NCBI RefSeq assembly: GCF_005774735.1
Contig: NZ_VBUM01000033.1
Span: 1-34,880 of the forward strand
Source: Microbacterium sp. 5K110
GTDB lineage: Bacteria; Actinomycetota; Actinomycetes; Actinomycetales; Microbacteriaceae
Direction: 5' to 3'
DNA length: 34,880 nt
Part shown: piece by piece, positions 1 through 7,533 of the stretch
Layout of the letters: each line of letters begins with the position of its first letter
Numbering within the stretch: position 1 is the stretch's first letter
Notes under the pieces: model-generated
What the model was told of the DNA's origin: nothing
The model's database searches: none
The model's input: the letters and a program-made list of their open reading frames with translations, nothing else
Made by a program: the position numbers and the translations under genes

Positions 1-77
1 GTCCTCCCCTCGCCGAATCTCCTCCCCTCGGCCGCACACCACAGCCCCCGGCGGGGAGGGGGCCCGGGTCATGCGGG

Positions 78-92
78 TAGTCTGTTGCGGTG
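78..92 (+). promoter_or_regulatory. Putative leaderless promoter of purM
   Basis: TAGTCT at 78-83 fits the actinobacterial -10 form TANNNT. It lies six bases before the GTG at 90, so transcription would begin at or next to the start codon. There is no Shine-Dalgarno sequence before this GTG and no clear -35. Inferred from spacing only. Confidence 0.5.
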
Positions 93-1232
93 GCCTCTGC
101 TCCCCACGAAAACCCCTATTCCGCTGCCGGCGTCGATACTGCCGCGGGTGACCTCGCCGTCGAGTTGATGAAGTCGGCCGTGCGGCGCACTCACGGTCCT
201 GAGGTGCTGGGCGGTGTGGGCGGCTTCGCCGGCCTGTTCGACGCCTCCGCGCTGCGCGACTACGCCCGCCCGCTGCTGGCGACCAGCACCGACGGCGTCG
301 GCACCAAGGTCGCGATCGCTCAGGCGATCGACAAGCACGACACGATCGGCGAAGACCTCGTCGGCATGGTCGTCGACGACATCGTCGTGGTGGGCGCGCG
401 GCCCCTGTTCATGACGGACTACATCGCGTGCGGCAAGGTCGTCCCCGAGCGCATCGCCGACATCGTCGCGGGGATCGCCCGCGGGTGCGCGATGACCGGT
501 ACGGCCCTCGTCGGCGGCGAGACCGCCGAGCACCCGGGCCTGCTGGGCGTCGATGACTACGACGTCGCGGGCGCGGCGACGGGCGTCGTCGAGGCCGATC
601 GCGTGCTCGGCGCCGAGCGGGTGCGCGGCGGCGACGTGGTGCTGGCTCTCGCCTCGAGCGGGCTGCACTCCAACGGCTACTCGCTCGTCCGGCACATCGT
701 GGCAGGTCGCGGCATCACCTACGGCTCGGTGTCGGCCGAGCTCGGCGGCACGTGGGGCGAAGCCCTGCTCGAGCCCACGCGCCTGTACACCTCGCCCCTG
801 CTGCGTCTGCTCGACGACGCGGCGGTGGGCCCCGGCATCCATTCGCTCAGCCACGTCACCGGGGGCGGCATCGCGGCCAACCTCGCGCGCGTCCTGCCGC
901 AGCACACGTGGGTCGACGTGGACCGTTCGACGTGGAGCCCCTCGCCGGTCTTCCGTGTTCTCGCCGACCTGGGCGGCCTCGACCTCACCGCGACCGAGGG
1001 CACGTGGAACCTCGGTATCGGCTTCCTCGCCGTCGTCGCGCCCGAGATCGCGGATGCCGCGACCGCGGCGCTGCAGGCCGATGGCATCGCGACGTGGCAG
1101 GTCGGTGTGGTGCGCGACGACGCGCGCCCCGACGGAGAGTTCGAACAGGGCGCGAAGGGCGTCGACGGAGGCGCCGTGCGCCTGGTCGGTTCCTACGCGG
1201 ATGCCGGTCACCCGGCGAACGGAGCAAAGTAA
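90..1232 (+). CDS. purM: Phosphoribosylformylglycinamidine cyclo-ligase (AIR synthetase)
   Basis: PurM uses ATP to close the imidazole ring of FGAM, giving aminoimidazole ribonucleotide, in cytosolic de novo purine synthesis. The 380-aa product has the family's usual size, begins MASAPHENPYSAAGVD, and carries the signature TSTDGVGTKVAIAQAIDKHD near residues 68-87, followed by GEDLVGMVVDDI and the glycine-rich HVTGGGIAANLARVLP segment near residue 255. The GTG at 90 is chosen because it gives the family N-terminus and sits six bases behind a TANNNT box. purF starts six bases downstream, so the two are almost certainly co-transcribed. The C-terminal 30 or so residues are Gly/Ala-rich and probably disordered. 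Confidence 0.97.
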   Translation: MASAPHENPYSAAGVDTAAGDLAVELMKSAVRRTHGPEVLGGVGGFAGLFDASALRDYARPLLATSTDGVGTKVAIAQAIDKHDTIGEDLVGMVVDDIVVVGARPLFMTDYIACGKVVPERIADIVAGIARGCAMTGTALVGGETAEHPGLLGVDDYDVAGAATGVVEADRVLGAERVRGGDVVLALASSGLHSNGYSLVRHIVAGRGITYGSVSAELGGTWGEALLEPTRLYTSPLLRLLDDAAVGPGIHSLSHVTGGGIAANLARVLPQHTWVDVDRSTWSPSPVFRVLADLGGLDLTATEGTWNLGIGFLAVVAPEIADAATAALQADGIATWQVGVVRDDARPDGEFEQGAKGVDGGAVRLVGSYADAGHPANGAK

Positions 1233-1238
1233 CACCCC

Positions 1239-2714
1239 ATGTGCGGCATCGTCGGCATGGCCGGGCAGGGCCCGGTCAACCAGGAGATCTACGACGCGCT
1301 CCTGCTCCTCCAGCACCGCGGCCAGGACTCCACGGGCATGGCCACCGCCGAGTCCAGCGGCGTCTTCCACATCCACAAGGCGCGCGGGCAGGTGCGCGAG
1401 GCGTTCCGCACTCGCGACATGCGCGCGCTGCTCGGCGACATCGGCCTCGGACACGTGCGCTACGCCACGAAGGGCACTGCCTCGAGCGAGGAAGAGGCGC
1501 AGCCCTTCTACGTCAACGCCCCGTACGGCATCGTGCTGGTGCACAACGGCAACCTCACGAACACGCGCGAGCTCACGAGCGAACTGTTCCACAACGACCG
1601 CCGACACCTGAACACCAGCTCCGACACCGAGCTCCTGGTGAACATCCTCGGTTCCGAGCTGCAGTCCGAGATCTCCGGCCCTGACCTCGACCCCGACCAG
1701 GTGTTCCGCGCCGTCACCCGCGTGCACGAGCGCGTGGAGGGGTCGTACGCCTCGATCGCCCTCATCGCCGGCTACGGTCTGCTTGCGTTCCGCGACCCGT
1801 TCGGCATCCGTCCCCTCATCCTCGGCAAGCGCCCCGCCCCCGAGGTGCCCGGCGGTGGCGAGCGCGACGAGTGGATCGTGGCATCCGAATCGCTCGTGCT
1901 CGAGAACGCCGGCTTCGAGGTCGTGCGCGACGTCGAGCCCGGCGAGGCGGTCTTCGTCACGCTCGACGGCACGCTGCACTCCCAGCAGTGCGCGAAGAAC
2001 CCCACGCTCGCCCCGTGCTCGTTCGAGTACGTCTACCTCGCTCGCCCGGACTCCGTGATGAACGGCATCTCGGTGTACGAGGCGCGGCTGCGCATGGGCG
2101 AGCGCCTGGCCGACACGATCGCGAAGTACACCCCGCTCGGGTCGATCGACGTCGTCATGCCGATCCCGGACTCCTCGCGTCCCGCGGCGATGCAGGTGGC
2201 CCGCAAGCTCGGCATCGAGTACCGCGAGGGCTTCTACAAGAACCGCTACGTCGGCCGGACGTTCATCATGCCGGGGCAGGCGGTGCGCAAGAAGAGCGTG
2301 CGCCAGAAGCTCAACGCGATGTCGACCGAGTTCCAGGGCAAGAACGTCCTGCTGATCGACGACTCCATCGTGCGCGGCACCACGAGCCGCGAGATCATCC
2401 AGATGGCACGGGATGCCGGTGCGAAGAGCGTCACGTTCGCTTCGGCGGCGCCGCCGGTCCGGTATCCGCACGTGTACGGCATCAACATGCCCTCGCGGCA
2501 GGAACTGGTCGCGCACGGCCGTACGATCCCGGAGATCGCCGAAGAGCTCGGTTGCGACTACCTGGTGTATCAGGAGGTCGACGACCTCAAGGCCGCGATC
2601 ATGGAGGGCACCGACCTGGTCGACCTCGACATGAGCTGCTTCGACGGCCGGTACGTCACCGGCACGGTGTCGGACGAGTACCTCGCCTGGGTCGAGGGCA
2701 GCCAGGAGTCTTGA
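1239..2714 (+). CDS. purF: Amidophosphoribosyltransferase
   Basis: PurF catalyses the committed step of purine synthesis, converting PRPP and glutamine to phosphoribosylamine. The 491-aa protein starts MCGIVGMAGQGP, so Cys2 can become the N-terminal nucleophile of the Ntn glutaminase domain after Met removal. LQHRGQDSTGMA and HNGNLTNTREL are further glutaminase motifs. The C-terminal phosphoribosyltransferase domain carries the PRPP loop VLLIDDSIVRGTTS near residues 370-383. Cysteines in PCSFEYVYLARPDS and MSCFDGRY match positions that bind an Fe-S cluster in the Bacillus-type enzyme; cluster binding here is inferred. The GGAGC at the end of purM can act as ribosome binding site. The stop overlaps the next gene's TTG start. 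Confidence 0.98.
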   Translation: MCGIVGMAGQGPVNQEIYDALLLLQHRGQDSTGMATAESSGVFHIHKARGQVREAFRTRDMRALLGDIGLGHVRYATKGTASSEEEAQPFYVNAPYGIVLVHNGNLTNTRELTSELFHNDRRHLNTSSDTELLVNILGSELQSEISGPDLDPDQVFRAVTRVHERVEGSYASIALIAGYGLLAFRDPFGIRPLILGKRPAPEVPGGGERDEWIVASESLVLENAGFEVVRDVEPGEAVFVTLDGTLHSQQCAKNPTLAPCSFEYVYLARPDSVMNGISVYEARLRMGERLADTIAKYTPLGSIDVVMPIPDSSRPAAMQVARKLGIEYREGFYKNRYVGRTFIMPGQAVRKKSVRQKLNAMSTEFQGKNVLLIDDSIVRGTTSREIIQMARDAGAKSVTFASAAPPVRYPHVYGINMPSRQELVAHGRTIPEIAEELGCDYLVYQEVDDLKAAIMEGTDLVDLDMSCFDGRYVTGTVSDEYLAWVEGSQES

Positions 2715-3928
2715 CCCCGCGTCGCGCGGGGACGGTCGCGCTGGCTGCGGCCGCGATCGTGCTGCTCGCGCTGACGCTGCGGATCGCCGTGGCGTCGCTG
2801 TCGCCCTTGCTGACGGTGATCGCGCGCGACTTCCCGCTACCGGCCGCGGTGGTGGGTCTCATCGGCATGGCGCCGCCGGTGGCGTTCGCACTGTCGGCGG
2901 TGGTGACTCCGGCGATCGAGCGTCGCCTGGGGCTGGAGCGGCTCGTGCTGATCTCGGCCGTCGCGGCCGCTGTGGCCCTGGGGGTGCGAGCCCTCGCGGT
3001 GGACGCCTGGACGCTGCTGGCCGCCACGGCGGGGGTGTTCGCCGCCGTCGGGGTGGCGAACGTGCTGGTTCCGGCGGTGGTGAAGAAGTACTTCCCGGAG
3101 CGCGTGGGGCTGATGACCACGGTCTACACGACCACGATGGCCGTGGCGACGTTCACGCCGCCGCTCGTGGCGGTGCCGCTGGCCGACGCGGTCGGCTGGA
3201 GGGGGTCGTTCGCCGTGTGGGCCGTCGTCGCCGTCGCCGCTGTCGTGCCCTGGATCGCGATGAGCGTGCGGGCCCGCGCGGGTCGGGACGACGTTCTCGA
3301 GGAGCCGCGCGCGTCGGTGTTGTCGCGCGTGATGCGCGTGCCGCAGGCGTGGGCGCTGGTGACCACGTTCGCGGTGAACTCGTCCGTCGCGTATGGGATG
3401 TTCGCGTGGCTGCCGACGATCCTCATCGACACCGCCGGTGTGGACGCGGCGACGGCCGGCGGCCTGCTCGCCCTGTTCTCGTTCATGGGCCTGCCGGTCT
3501 CGCTCGTCATCCCCCTGCTCATCGCGCGCTGGCGGCGGACGGGCCCGTTCTACGTCTTTGCGGTGGCGGGCGGGCTCGCCGGTATCGCGGGGCTGTTGAT
3601 CGCTCCGGGCGCGGCGACCGTCCTCTGGGTCGTGCTCATCGGCCTGCCGCCGCTGATGTTCCCGATGGTGCTGGTCCTGTTCGGGCTGCGCACGCGCTCG
3701 CACGAGACGGCGGTCGCCGTGAGCGGCTTCGTCCAGAGCGTCGGCTACGCGCTCGCCGCCCTCGTGCCGCTCGCCATCGGCGTGACGCACGAACTGACGG
3801 GAGGATGGGCCGCCGGTCTGCTCGTGCTCGCCGGTGTCATCGCGTTCGTCGTGCCCGCGGGTGTCGTCGTGGCGCGATCAGAGACGATCGAGGAGGCGTG
3901 GGAACGCCGCCACGGTCGAGCGTGGTGA
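2711..3928 (+). CDS. MFS permease, CynX/NimT-like
   Basis: A hydrophobic protein of about 405 aa with roughly 12 membrane segments, typical of major facilitator transporters and closest in style to the CynX/NimT (cyanate/nitroimidazole) group. The N-terminal helix is followed by LRIAVASLSPLLTVIARDF and by GLIGMAPPVAFALSAVVTP, as in that group. The start is taken as TTG at 2711, overlapping the purF stop as TTGA, with AGGAG at 2704-2708. That spacing is short, so a different start is possible. The frame is open far upstream through purF, but that part is not coding. Substrate unknown. Co-transcription with purMF is likely from the overlap, but no role in purine metabolism can be read from it. 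Confidence 0.85.
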   Translation: MTPRRAGTVALAAAAIVLLALTLRIAVASLSPLLTVIARDFPLPAAVVGLIGMAPPVAFALSAVVTPAIERRLGLERLVLISAVAAAVALGVRALAVDAWTLLAATAGVFAAVGVANVLVPAVVKKYFPERVGLMTTVYTTTMAVATFTPPLVAVPLADAVGWRGSFAVWAVVAVAAVVPWIAMSVRARAGRDDVLEEPRASVLSRVMRVPQAWALVTTFAVNSSVAYGMFAWLPTILIDTAGVDAATAGGLLALFSFMGLPVSLVIPLLIARWRRTGPFYVFAVAGGLAGIAGLLIAPGAATVLWVVLIGLPPLMFPMVLVLFGLRTRSHETAVAVSGFVQSVGYALAALVPLAIGVTHELTGGWAAGLLVLAGVIAFVVPAGVVVARSETIEEAWERRHGRAW

Positions 3929-3935
3929 CGAGAGG

Positions 3936-4118
3936 CTAAGCCTTCTCGTCCTCGTACTCGTCGGTGTACTGGTCGGCCCACTTGTCGACGTACGCGTCTT
4001 CACCCGCTTCGGGTGCGCCAAGCTCACGCTCGAGAGCCGAGTAGTTCACCGAATAGGTGTCGTACTTCAGCTCACGGGCGATCTTGGTGTTCTTCGCCTT
4101 CTGACGGCCACGCCCCAT
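3936..4118 (-). CDS. DUF3073 family small protein
   Basis: A 60-aa protein beginning MGRGRQKAKNTKIARELKY, the conserved N-terminus of actinobacterial DUF3073 proteins, with a very acidic C-terminus (ADQYTDEYEDEKA). The start at 4118 is preferred over an upstream in-frame ATG at 4133 because GAGGGGG lies about six bases before it and because homologues start MGRGRQ. The basic N-terminus and acidic tail suggest a nucleic-acid or ribosome-associated role, but its function is not known. It converges on the MFS gene with a 7-bp gap. A possible -10 (TATCCT, 4211-4206) would leave a leader of about 80 nt. Confidence 0.9.
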   Translation of the reverse strand: MGRGRQKAKNTKIARELKYDTYSVNYSALERELGAPEAGEDAYVDKWADQYTDEYEDEKA

Positions 4119-4284
4119 GCGAGACCCCCTCACGATCGACGTCGAGGGCCGCGCTGCGGGCCCTGCGTATTGCGGTTCCGGACCGAGCCGGTAAGAGTAA
4201 CAGCCAGGATATCACGGTGCTTTCCGCCCCTGCCTGTCGCCGGTCGACGCAGGGGCATCACCGCGTGAGGAGAGGAACTCCGAA

Positions 4285-4800
4285 ATGGCAGAGAGCACTC
4301 CGGACCGTACGCGCGTCGGAGCCGTGATCGCGGGTGTCGTGCCGGGTCAGTCCCCCCGCGTCATCCGCGCCGCCGCGCGGCAGGCCGCGCTGGCGGGCAC
4401 CGAGCTCGTGGTCGTCCACGTCGACACGACGCGGTTCGTCGCCTTCGAGGACCCCGACGGATACGTCAATCCCTCGACGTTGGACGTCGTCGGCGCGGCG
4501 GCGCGTGCCGCCCTGGCAGAGGTGCAGAGCGATGCCGCGTCCGCCCTGGACGGCGACCCGGTGCCGTGGTCGGTACGGCAGGTGATCGGCGATCCGGCTC
4601 TGGCCCTCATCCACCTCGCCGATGAGATCGACGCGTCGCTGCTGGTGGTGGGCACGCGCAAGAGAGGGTTGGGGGAGTCGCTGCGCGAGTTCCTCACCGG
4701 CTCGGTGGCCGCGCGACTCACCCATCGGCAGCACCGACCGGTGCTGGTGGTTCCGCTGGGTGAGCCGTTGGCCCCCGACGAGGAGCTCGTCTGGGAGTGA
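4285..4800 (+). CDS. Universal stress protein (UspA family)
   Basis: A 171-aa single-domain Usp protein. It has an N-terminal beta strand (VGAVIAGVVPGQSPRVI), a central VVHVD strand, and the C-terminal nucleotide-binding segment VVGTRKRGLGESLREF followed by TGSVAARL and PVLVVPLG, which resembles the G-x2-G-x9-G-S/T pattern of ATP-binding members. AGGAGAGG at 4266-4273 is a good ribosome binding site for the ATG at 4285. It is monocistronic and converges on padR with a 3-bp gap. Family members help cells survive starvation or stress; a specific role cannot be deduced. Confidence 0.92.
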   Translation: MAESTPDRTRVGAVIAGVVPGQSPRVIRAAARQAALAGTELVVVHVDTTRFVAFEDPDGYVNPSTLDVVGAAARAALAEVQSDAASALDGDPVPWSVRQVIGDPALALIHLADEIDASLLVVGTRKRGLGESLREFLTGSVAARLTHRQHRPVLVVPLGEPLAPDEELVWE

Positions 4801-4803
4801 GTC

Positions 4804-5409
4804 TCAGGCGCGCATCGCGCGAGTGACGGCCTCCGAGGCCTGTCGAAGCGCCGATTCGATCTCGTCCACACCGGATGCCGCGAGCTCGCCGCCCCGAGCG
4901 ACGTACGCACGCAGTTCGGAGCGCGTACGTCCACGGAACTCCGTGATCGCGGCGTCCGCGCGGTGCAGTTGCTCGCGGCTGCGGACGCGCGGGTCGTCCT
5001 GCGGAGTGCTCTTGGCCTGCTCCCGCTCGTCGCGTGACGCGGCGGCCAGGTCGGCGCGAAGGCTGCGCATGGCATCCCGCACGCTCCCGCGCACCTCGTC
5101 GGCGATCAGTCGCACGCTGTCGGCGAGACCGGCCTGGATGCCCTCGAGGTCGCCCTCGCGGGCGTCGACCTCGGCGCGGCCTGCGTCGGTGATCTCGTAG
5201 ACGGTCTTGCGCCCGTCGACGGTCTTGGTGACGAGGCCCTCTTCCTCGAGCTTCGCCAAGCGCGGGTAGATCGTGCCGGCCGACGGCGAGTAGGTGCCGC
5301 CCGTGCGCTCGGTGAGGGCCTGCATGAGGTCGTACCCGTGGCGGGGCGATTCGGCGAGCAGACTGAGGATGTACAGCCGCAGATCGCCGTGCGAGAAGAC
5401 GGGGGTCAT
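4804..5409 (-). CDS. PadR family transcriptional regulator
   Basis: A 201-aa repressor-type protein. The N-terminal winged helix (about residues 1-90) shows LRLYILSLLAESPRHGYDL, then YSPSAGTIYPRLAKLEEEG and KTVYEITDAGRAEVDAREG, all hallmarks of PadR. The C-terminal 110 residues are charged and helical, as in dimerising PadR subfamilies. Its ATG at 5409 overlaps the stop of the DUF4097 gene (TGATG), so the two are translationally coupled. The operon promoter contains an inverted repeat of the ATATATCG type, so autoregulation is likely. PadR-DUF4097 pairs are common in actinobacteria; the inducing signal is unknown, though envelope or drug stress is usual for relatives. Confidence 0.92.
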   Translation of the reverse strand: MTPVFSHGDLRLYILSLLAESPRHGYDLMQALTERTGGTYSPSAGTIYPRLAKLEEEGLVTKTVDGRKTVYEITDAGRAEVDAREGDLEGIQAGLADSVRLIADEVRGSVRDAMRSLRADLAAASRDEREQAKSTPQDDPRVRSREQLHRADAAITEFRGRTRSELRAYVARGGELAASGVDEIESALRQASEAVTRAMRA

Positions 5410-6254
5410 CACCACTCCTCCTCTCCGGCGAGTTCGTCGGGGCGGAGCCCGGAGACCCCGCGGCGCAGCACGGTGATCTCTCCCGAGACGGTGTTGGCGC
5501 GGACGTCGACGAACGACCCCGCGAGGGTGCCGGTCGATCCGGTGTAGTTGGTCGGGCCCGATCCCGAGCGCACGTGACCGTCGATCTGCACGCGTCCGCT
5601 GACCGAGCGAGCGACGTAGTTCGCGGGCAGCTCGCGGTCGAGGCGGATCGTGGCGGAGCCGCTGACGGAGTTGAGGCTGATCGACTGCACGGTTCCGGTG
5701 GAGTCGACGAGCATGGCGCCGGACACCGTGTCGATCGAGGCCTTCGTGACGGCTCCGGTGGCGGTGATGTCGCCCGAGACGCTGTTCGCTGTCAGTGCAC
5801 CCTGCAGCTCGCGCACCTGCACGTCGCCCGAGACCGCGTTGAGGCTGACGTCGCCGATGAGTCCGTCGACCATGATGTCGCCCGAGACGGTGTTGAGCTT
5901 GGCATCCGTCCGCAGTCCCGACACCAGCGCGCTGGCGCTGACGACGCCGAGCGTCAGGGCGACGGTGCGCGGCACGGCGACGCTGACTTCGGCCTTCGGG
6001 CCGCCGGCACCGAAGTTGCGGAAGACCTCGAGGAAGTTGTCCCACCGCAGTTGCGGGTGGTCGATCTCGAGACGGCCGTCGGTCATCTCGATGCGCAGGT
6101 CTTTGACGGTGACGCCGTGCACCTCGATGCGGGCATTCGGTTCGTCGTGCGCGATGACGTCGATCTGGCCGCCGACGAGCCCGATCTTCAGTTCGCTCAG
6201 TGCGTCCACGTCGATGACGCGCGTCTCGCCCGGGTGGACGATCCATTTCTCCAT
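5409..6254 (-). CDS. DUF4097 family beta-repeat protein
   Basis: A 281-aa protein with repeated VSGD(I/V) strand motifs (NTVSGDIMV, NAVSGDVQV, NSVSGDITA, DTVSGAMLV, NSVSGSATI), the signature of DUF4097/adhesin-like right-handed beta-helix proteins. The N-terminus (MEKWIVHPGETRVIDVDAL) has no signal peptide or membrane helix, so it is probably cytosolic. The ATG at 6254 is chosen because AGGAG lies eight bases upstream and because further upstream the frame crosses the promoter. It is the first gene of the operon with padR. Function unknown; the pairing suggests that the repressor and this protein respond to one stress. Confidence 0.88.
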   Translation of the reverse strand: MEKWIVHPGETRVIDVDALSELKIGLVGGQIDVIAHDEPNARIEVHGVTVKDLRIEMTDGRLEIDHPQLRWDNFLEVFRNFGAGGPKAEVSVAVPRTVALTLGVVSASALVSGLRTDAKLNTVSGDIMVDGLIGDVSLNAVSGDVQVRELQGALTANSVSGDITATGAVTKASIDTVSGAMLVDSTGTVQSISLNSVSGSATIRLDRELPANYVARSVSGRVQIDGHVRSGSGPTNYTGSTGTLAGSFVDVRANTVSGEITVLRRGVSGLRPDELAGEEEW

Positions 6255-6266
6255 GATGATCTCCTT

Positions 6267-6313
6267 ACTCACGATATATCGCGTTGAGGCCAGTATCGAG
6301 ATATATCGTGAGT
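6267..6313 (-). promoter_or_regulatory. Candidate PadR operator (14+14 bp inverted repeat)
   Basis: ACTCACGATATATC (6267-6280) and GATATATCGTGAGT (6300-6313) are perfect reverse complements separated by 19 bp. Each arm also contains a small palindrome around ATATAT. One arm lies between the -35 and -10 of the operon promoter and the other just downstream of the expected transcription start. ATAT-rich dyads of this kind are typical PadR sites. Binding by the PadR encoded at 4804-5409 is inferred. Confidence 0.8.
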
Positions 6314-6320
6314 TCGTCAA
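6292..6320 (-). promoter_or_regulatory. Sigma70-type promoter of the DUF4097-padR operon
   Basis: Reading the minus strand, TTGACG (6320-6315) is followed by a 17-bp spacer and GATACT (6297-6292), which gives a start near 6285 and a leader of about 30 nt ending in AAGGAG. Both hexamers fit the vegetative sigma consensus well. The spacer contains one full operator arm. Confidence 0.75.
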
Positions 6321-6408
6321 GGGGGGGGCTGCGGAAACAGAGGATGCGACGGAAACAGGCCCGTCCGGGCGCACCCCTGTTCTCGTGACACAGCCCGCGC
6401 GGCAGGCG

Positions 6409-6440
6409 CGAGCCGCGGCAGGCACGAGCCGCGGCAGGCA
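6409..6440. repeat. Two tandem copies of a 16-bp unit
   Basis: CGAGCCGCGGCAGGCA occurs twice in direct succession (6409-6424, 6425-6440), with partial copies on both sides. It is in the non-coding stretch upstream of the DUF4097 operon promoter. No function is evident; slippage is the simplest origin. Confidence 0.7.
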
Positions 6441-6462
6441 CGACCCCGTCCCGGAGAAACAC

Positions 6463-6495
6463 GGATGCCACGTGCTCGAAGAACACGTGGCATCC
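6463..6495 (-). terminator. Hairpin downstream of the small membrane protein gene
   Basis: GGATGCCACGTG (6463-6474) pairs perfectly with CACGTGGCATCC (6484-6495) around a 9-nt loop. It lies 65 bp past the stop of the minus-strand gene at 6561-6725 and before the next minus-strand promoter, so it is well placed to stop transcription. No U-tract follows, which is common in actinobacteria. The stem ends are the heptamer GGATGCC that is abundant in this window. Confidence 0.6.
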
Positions 6496-6560
6496 GGGGC
6501 GGGGCGAACCCGCAGGGATGAGGGCGGCGCGCACCCGAAACGCGCTCGGCCCTCCGGGGG

Positions 6561-6725
6561 TTAAACCGGCTTGCGGCCGCTGATCAGGCGGAACAGCAGC
6601 ACGATGAGCGCGATGAGGCCGACGATGATGGCGATCCAGAGCAGGAAGCTGGCAGCCTGGCCGAGTCCGCTGAAGATGGCGATGACGATCGCGGCGACGA
6701 TGATGATGATCAGGAAGATGTTCAT
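6561..6725 (-). CDS. Small two-helix membrane protein
   Basis: A 54-aa, very hydrophobic protein (MNIFLIIIIVAAIVIAIFSG...) with two predicted membrane helices, about residues 2-20 and 26-46, and a basic tail FRLISGRKPV. The ATG at 6725 has AGGAG eight bases upstream; the frame extends further upstream but without a ribosome binding site. It stands alone on the minus strand. Similar tiny hydrophobic proteins occur in many Microbacteriaceae; no function can be assigned. Confidence 0.75.
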   Translation of the reverse strand: MNIFLIIIIVAAIVIAIFSGLGQAASFLLWIAIIVGLIALIVLLFRLISGRKPV

Positions 6726-6814
6726 GGGGGACTCCTTGCTGTGACCGCAGAGCGCGGTAAACCGGCGAGTGGTTGCCTTCCACGTTCTCACTCCCTCCGC
6801 ATCGTGGCAGGGGG

Positions 6815-6842
6815 TTGACGTTTCTGGGAATTGGCTGATAAC
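6815..6842 (+). promoter_or_regulatory. Possible promoter of the Rho-N-like gene
   Basis: TTGACG (6815-6820), a 16-bp spacer and GATAAC (6837-6842) precede the gene that starts at 6940, giving a leader of about 90 nt. Consensus match only. Confidence 0.4.
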
Positions 6843-6939
6843 CCGCGCTGTCCGGCGTGGACGCACGCGGTCCTGTCAACCCCGCAGACGTCACGAGCGG
6901 TCGGGACGTACCGTGATGGCCCGACGAAAGGAGATGCAC

Positions 6940-7209
6940 ATGCCCCAGGGGCGAGGATCCAACAGCCTGAAAGATCCCGAGATGTACGAGGAGCTGCGCG
7001 CGCAGGGCGATTCGAAGGAGAAGGCCGCGCGCATCTCCAATGCCGCCGCCGCCCAGGGGCGCGGCAAGGTCGGAGCCCGTGGCGGTCATGCCGAGGACTA
7101 CGAGGACCGCACGGTCGACGAGCTGAAGAAGCGCGCGAAGGAACTCGGCCTCACCGGCTATTCCGGCAAGAAGAAGGCCGAGCTGATCGAGATGCTCCGC
7201 ACGCACTGA
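6940..7209 (+). CDS. Small protein with DUF7218-like and Rho-N (SAP-like) regions
   Basis: An 89-aa protein. Its N-terminal half (MPQGRGSNSLKDPEMYEEL then KEKAARISNAAAAQGRG) is a short conserved actinobacterial module. Its C-terminal 35 residues (RTVDELKKRAKELGLTGYSG, then KKKAELIEMLR) form the helix-extended-helix of Rho termination factor N-terminal domains, a nucleic-acid-binding fold. ATG 6940 is chosen for AAAGGAG seven bases upstream and for the homologous start MPQG; an in-frame ATG at 6916 has no ribosome binding site. It probably binds DNA or RNA; no pathway is evident. It converges on the regulator gene at 7255. Confidence 0.85.
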   Translation: MPQGRGSNSLKDPEMYEELRAQGDSKEKAARISNAAAAQGRGKVGARGGHAEDYEDRTVDELKKRAKELGLTGYSGKKKAELIEMLRTH

Positions 7210-7254
7210 CGGCGGCGATGTCTCTACTGACCGCCCGGCCCCGCGGGAGCGAAC

Positions 7255-7533
7255 TCAAGCCAGGGTGAGGAACAGCTTCTCGAGGTCGTCGAGGGAGAGG
7301 CGGTCTTCCGTCGACCCGGCGTCGTCGTCGTCCGCGAGGCACGTGCGCATCGCGGTGCTGACGATGGCGAACCCGGCCCGGTCGAGGGCTTTGCTCACGG
7401 CGGCGAGCTGGGTCACGACCGCGCGGCAGTCGCCGCCGGCCTCGACCGCGTCGATGACCGCTGTCAGTTGACCTCGCGCGCGCTTGAGGCGATTCGCCGT
7501 TTTGCGGATGGTCTCGGCATCGGTGTCGCTCAC
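7255..7533 (-). CDS. CsoR-family repressor, CstR-like (no copper histidine)
   Basis: A 92-aa all-helical repressor of the CsoR/RcnR/FrmR family: RLKRARGQLTAVIDAVEAGG, then VVTQLAAVSKALDRAGFAIV. Cys36 and Cys65 occupy the two cysteine positions of copper sensor CsoR, but the copper-ligand position 61 is Ala instead of His (TAMRTC). Loss of this His with both Cys kept is what separates persulfide sensor CstR from CsoR. The GTG start overlaps the stop of the oxidoreductase gene by 4 bp (GTGA). Its partner gene has rhodanese and CoA-disulfide reductase domains, which supports sulfane-sulfur sensing. The likely operator is the 22-bp palindrome at 9387-9408. Confidence 0.85.
   Translation of the reverse strand: MSDTDAETIRKTANRLKRARGQLTAVIDAVEAGGDCRAVVTQLAAVSKALDRAGFAIVSTAMRTCLADDDDAGSTEDRLSLDDLEKLFLTLA

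Noticed and set aside
69..2516. 815-codon open frame on the minus strand opposite purM-purF
   Set aside because: A shadow caused by GC-rich third positions; composition is His/Arg/Asp-rich nonsense and both plus-strand genes are certain.
7255..7533. Copper sensor CsoR
   Set aside because: The essential His61 position is Ala; no copper ATPase or chaperone is nearby, while persulfide enzymes are.
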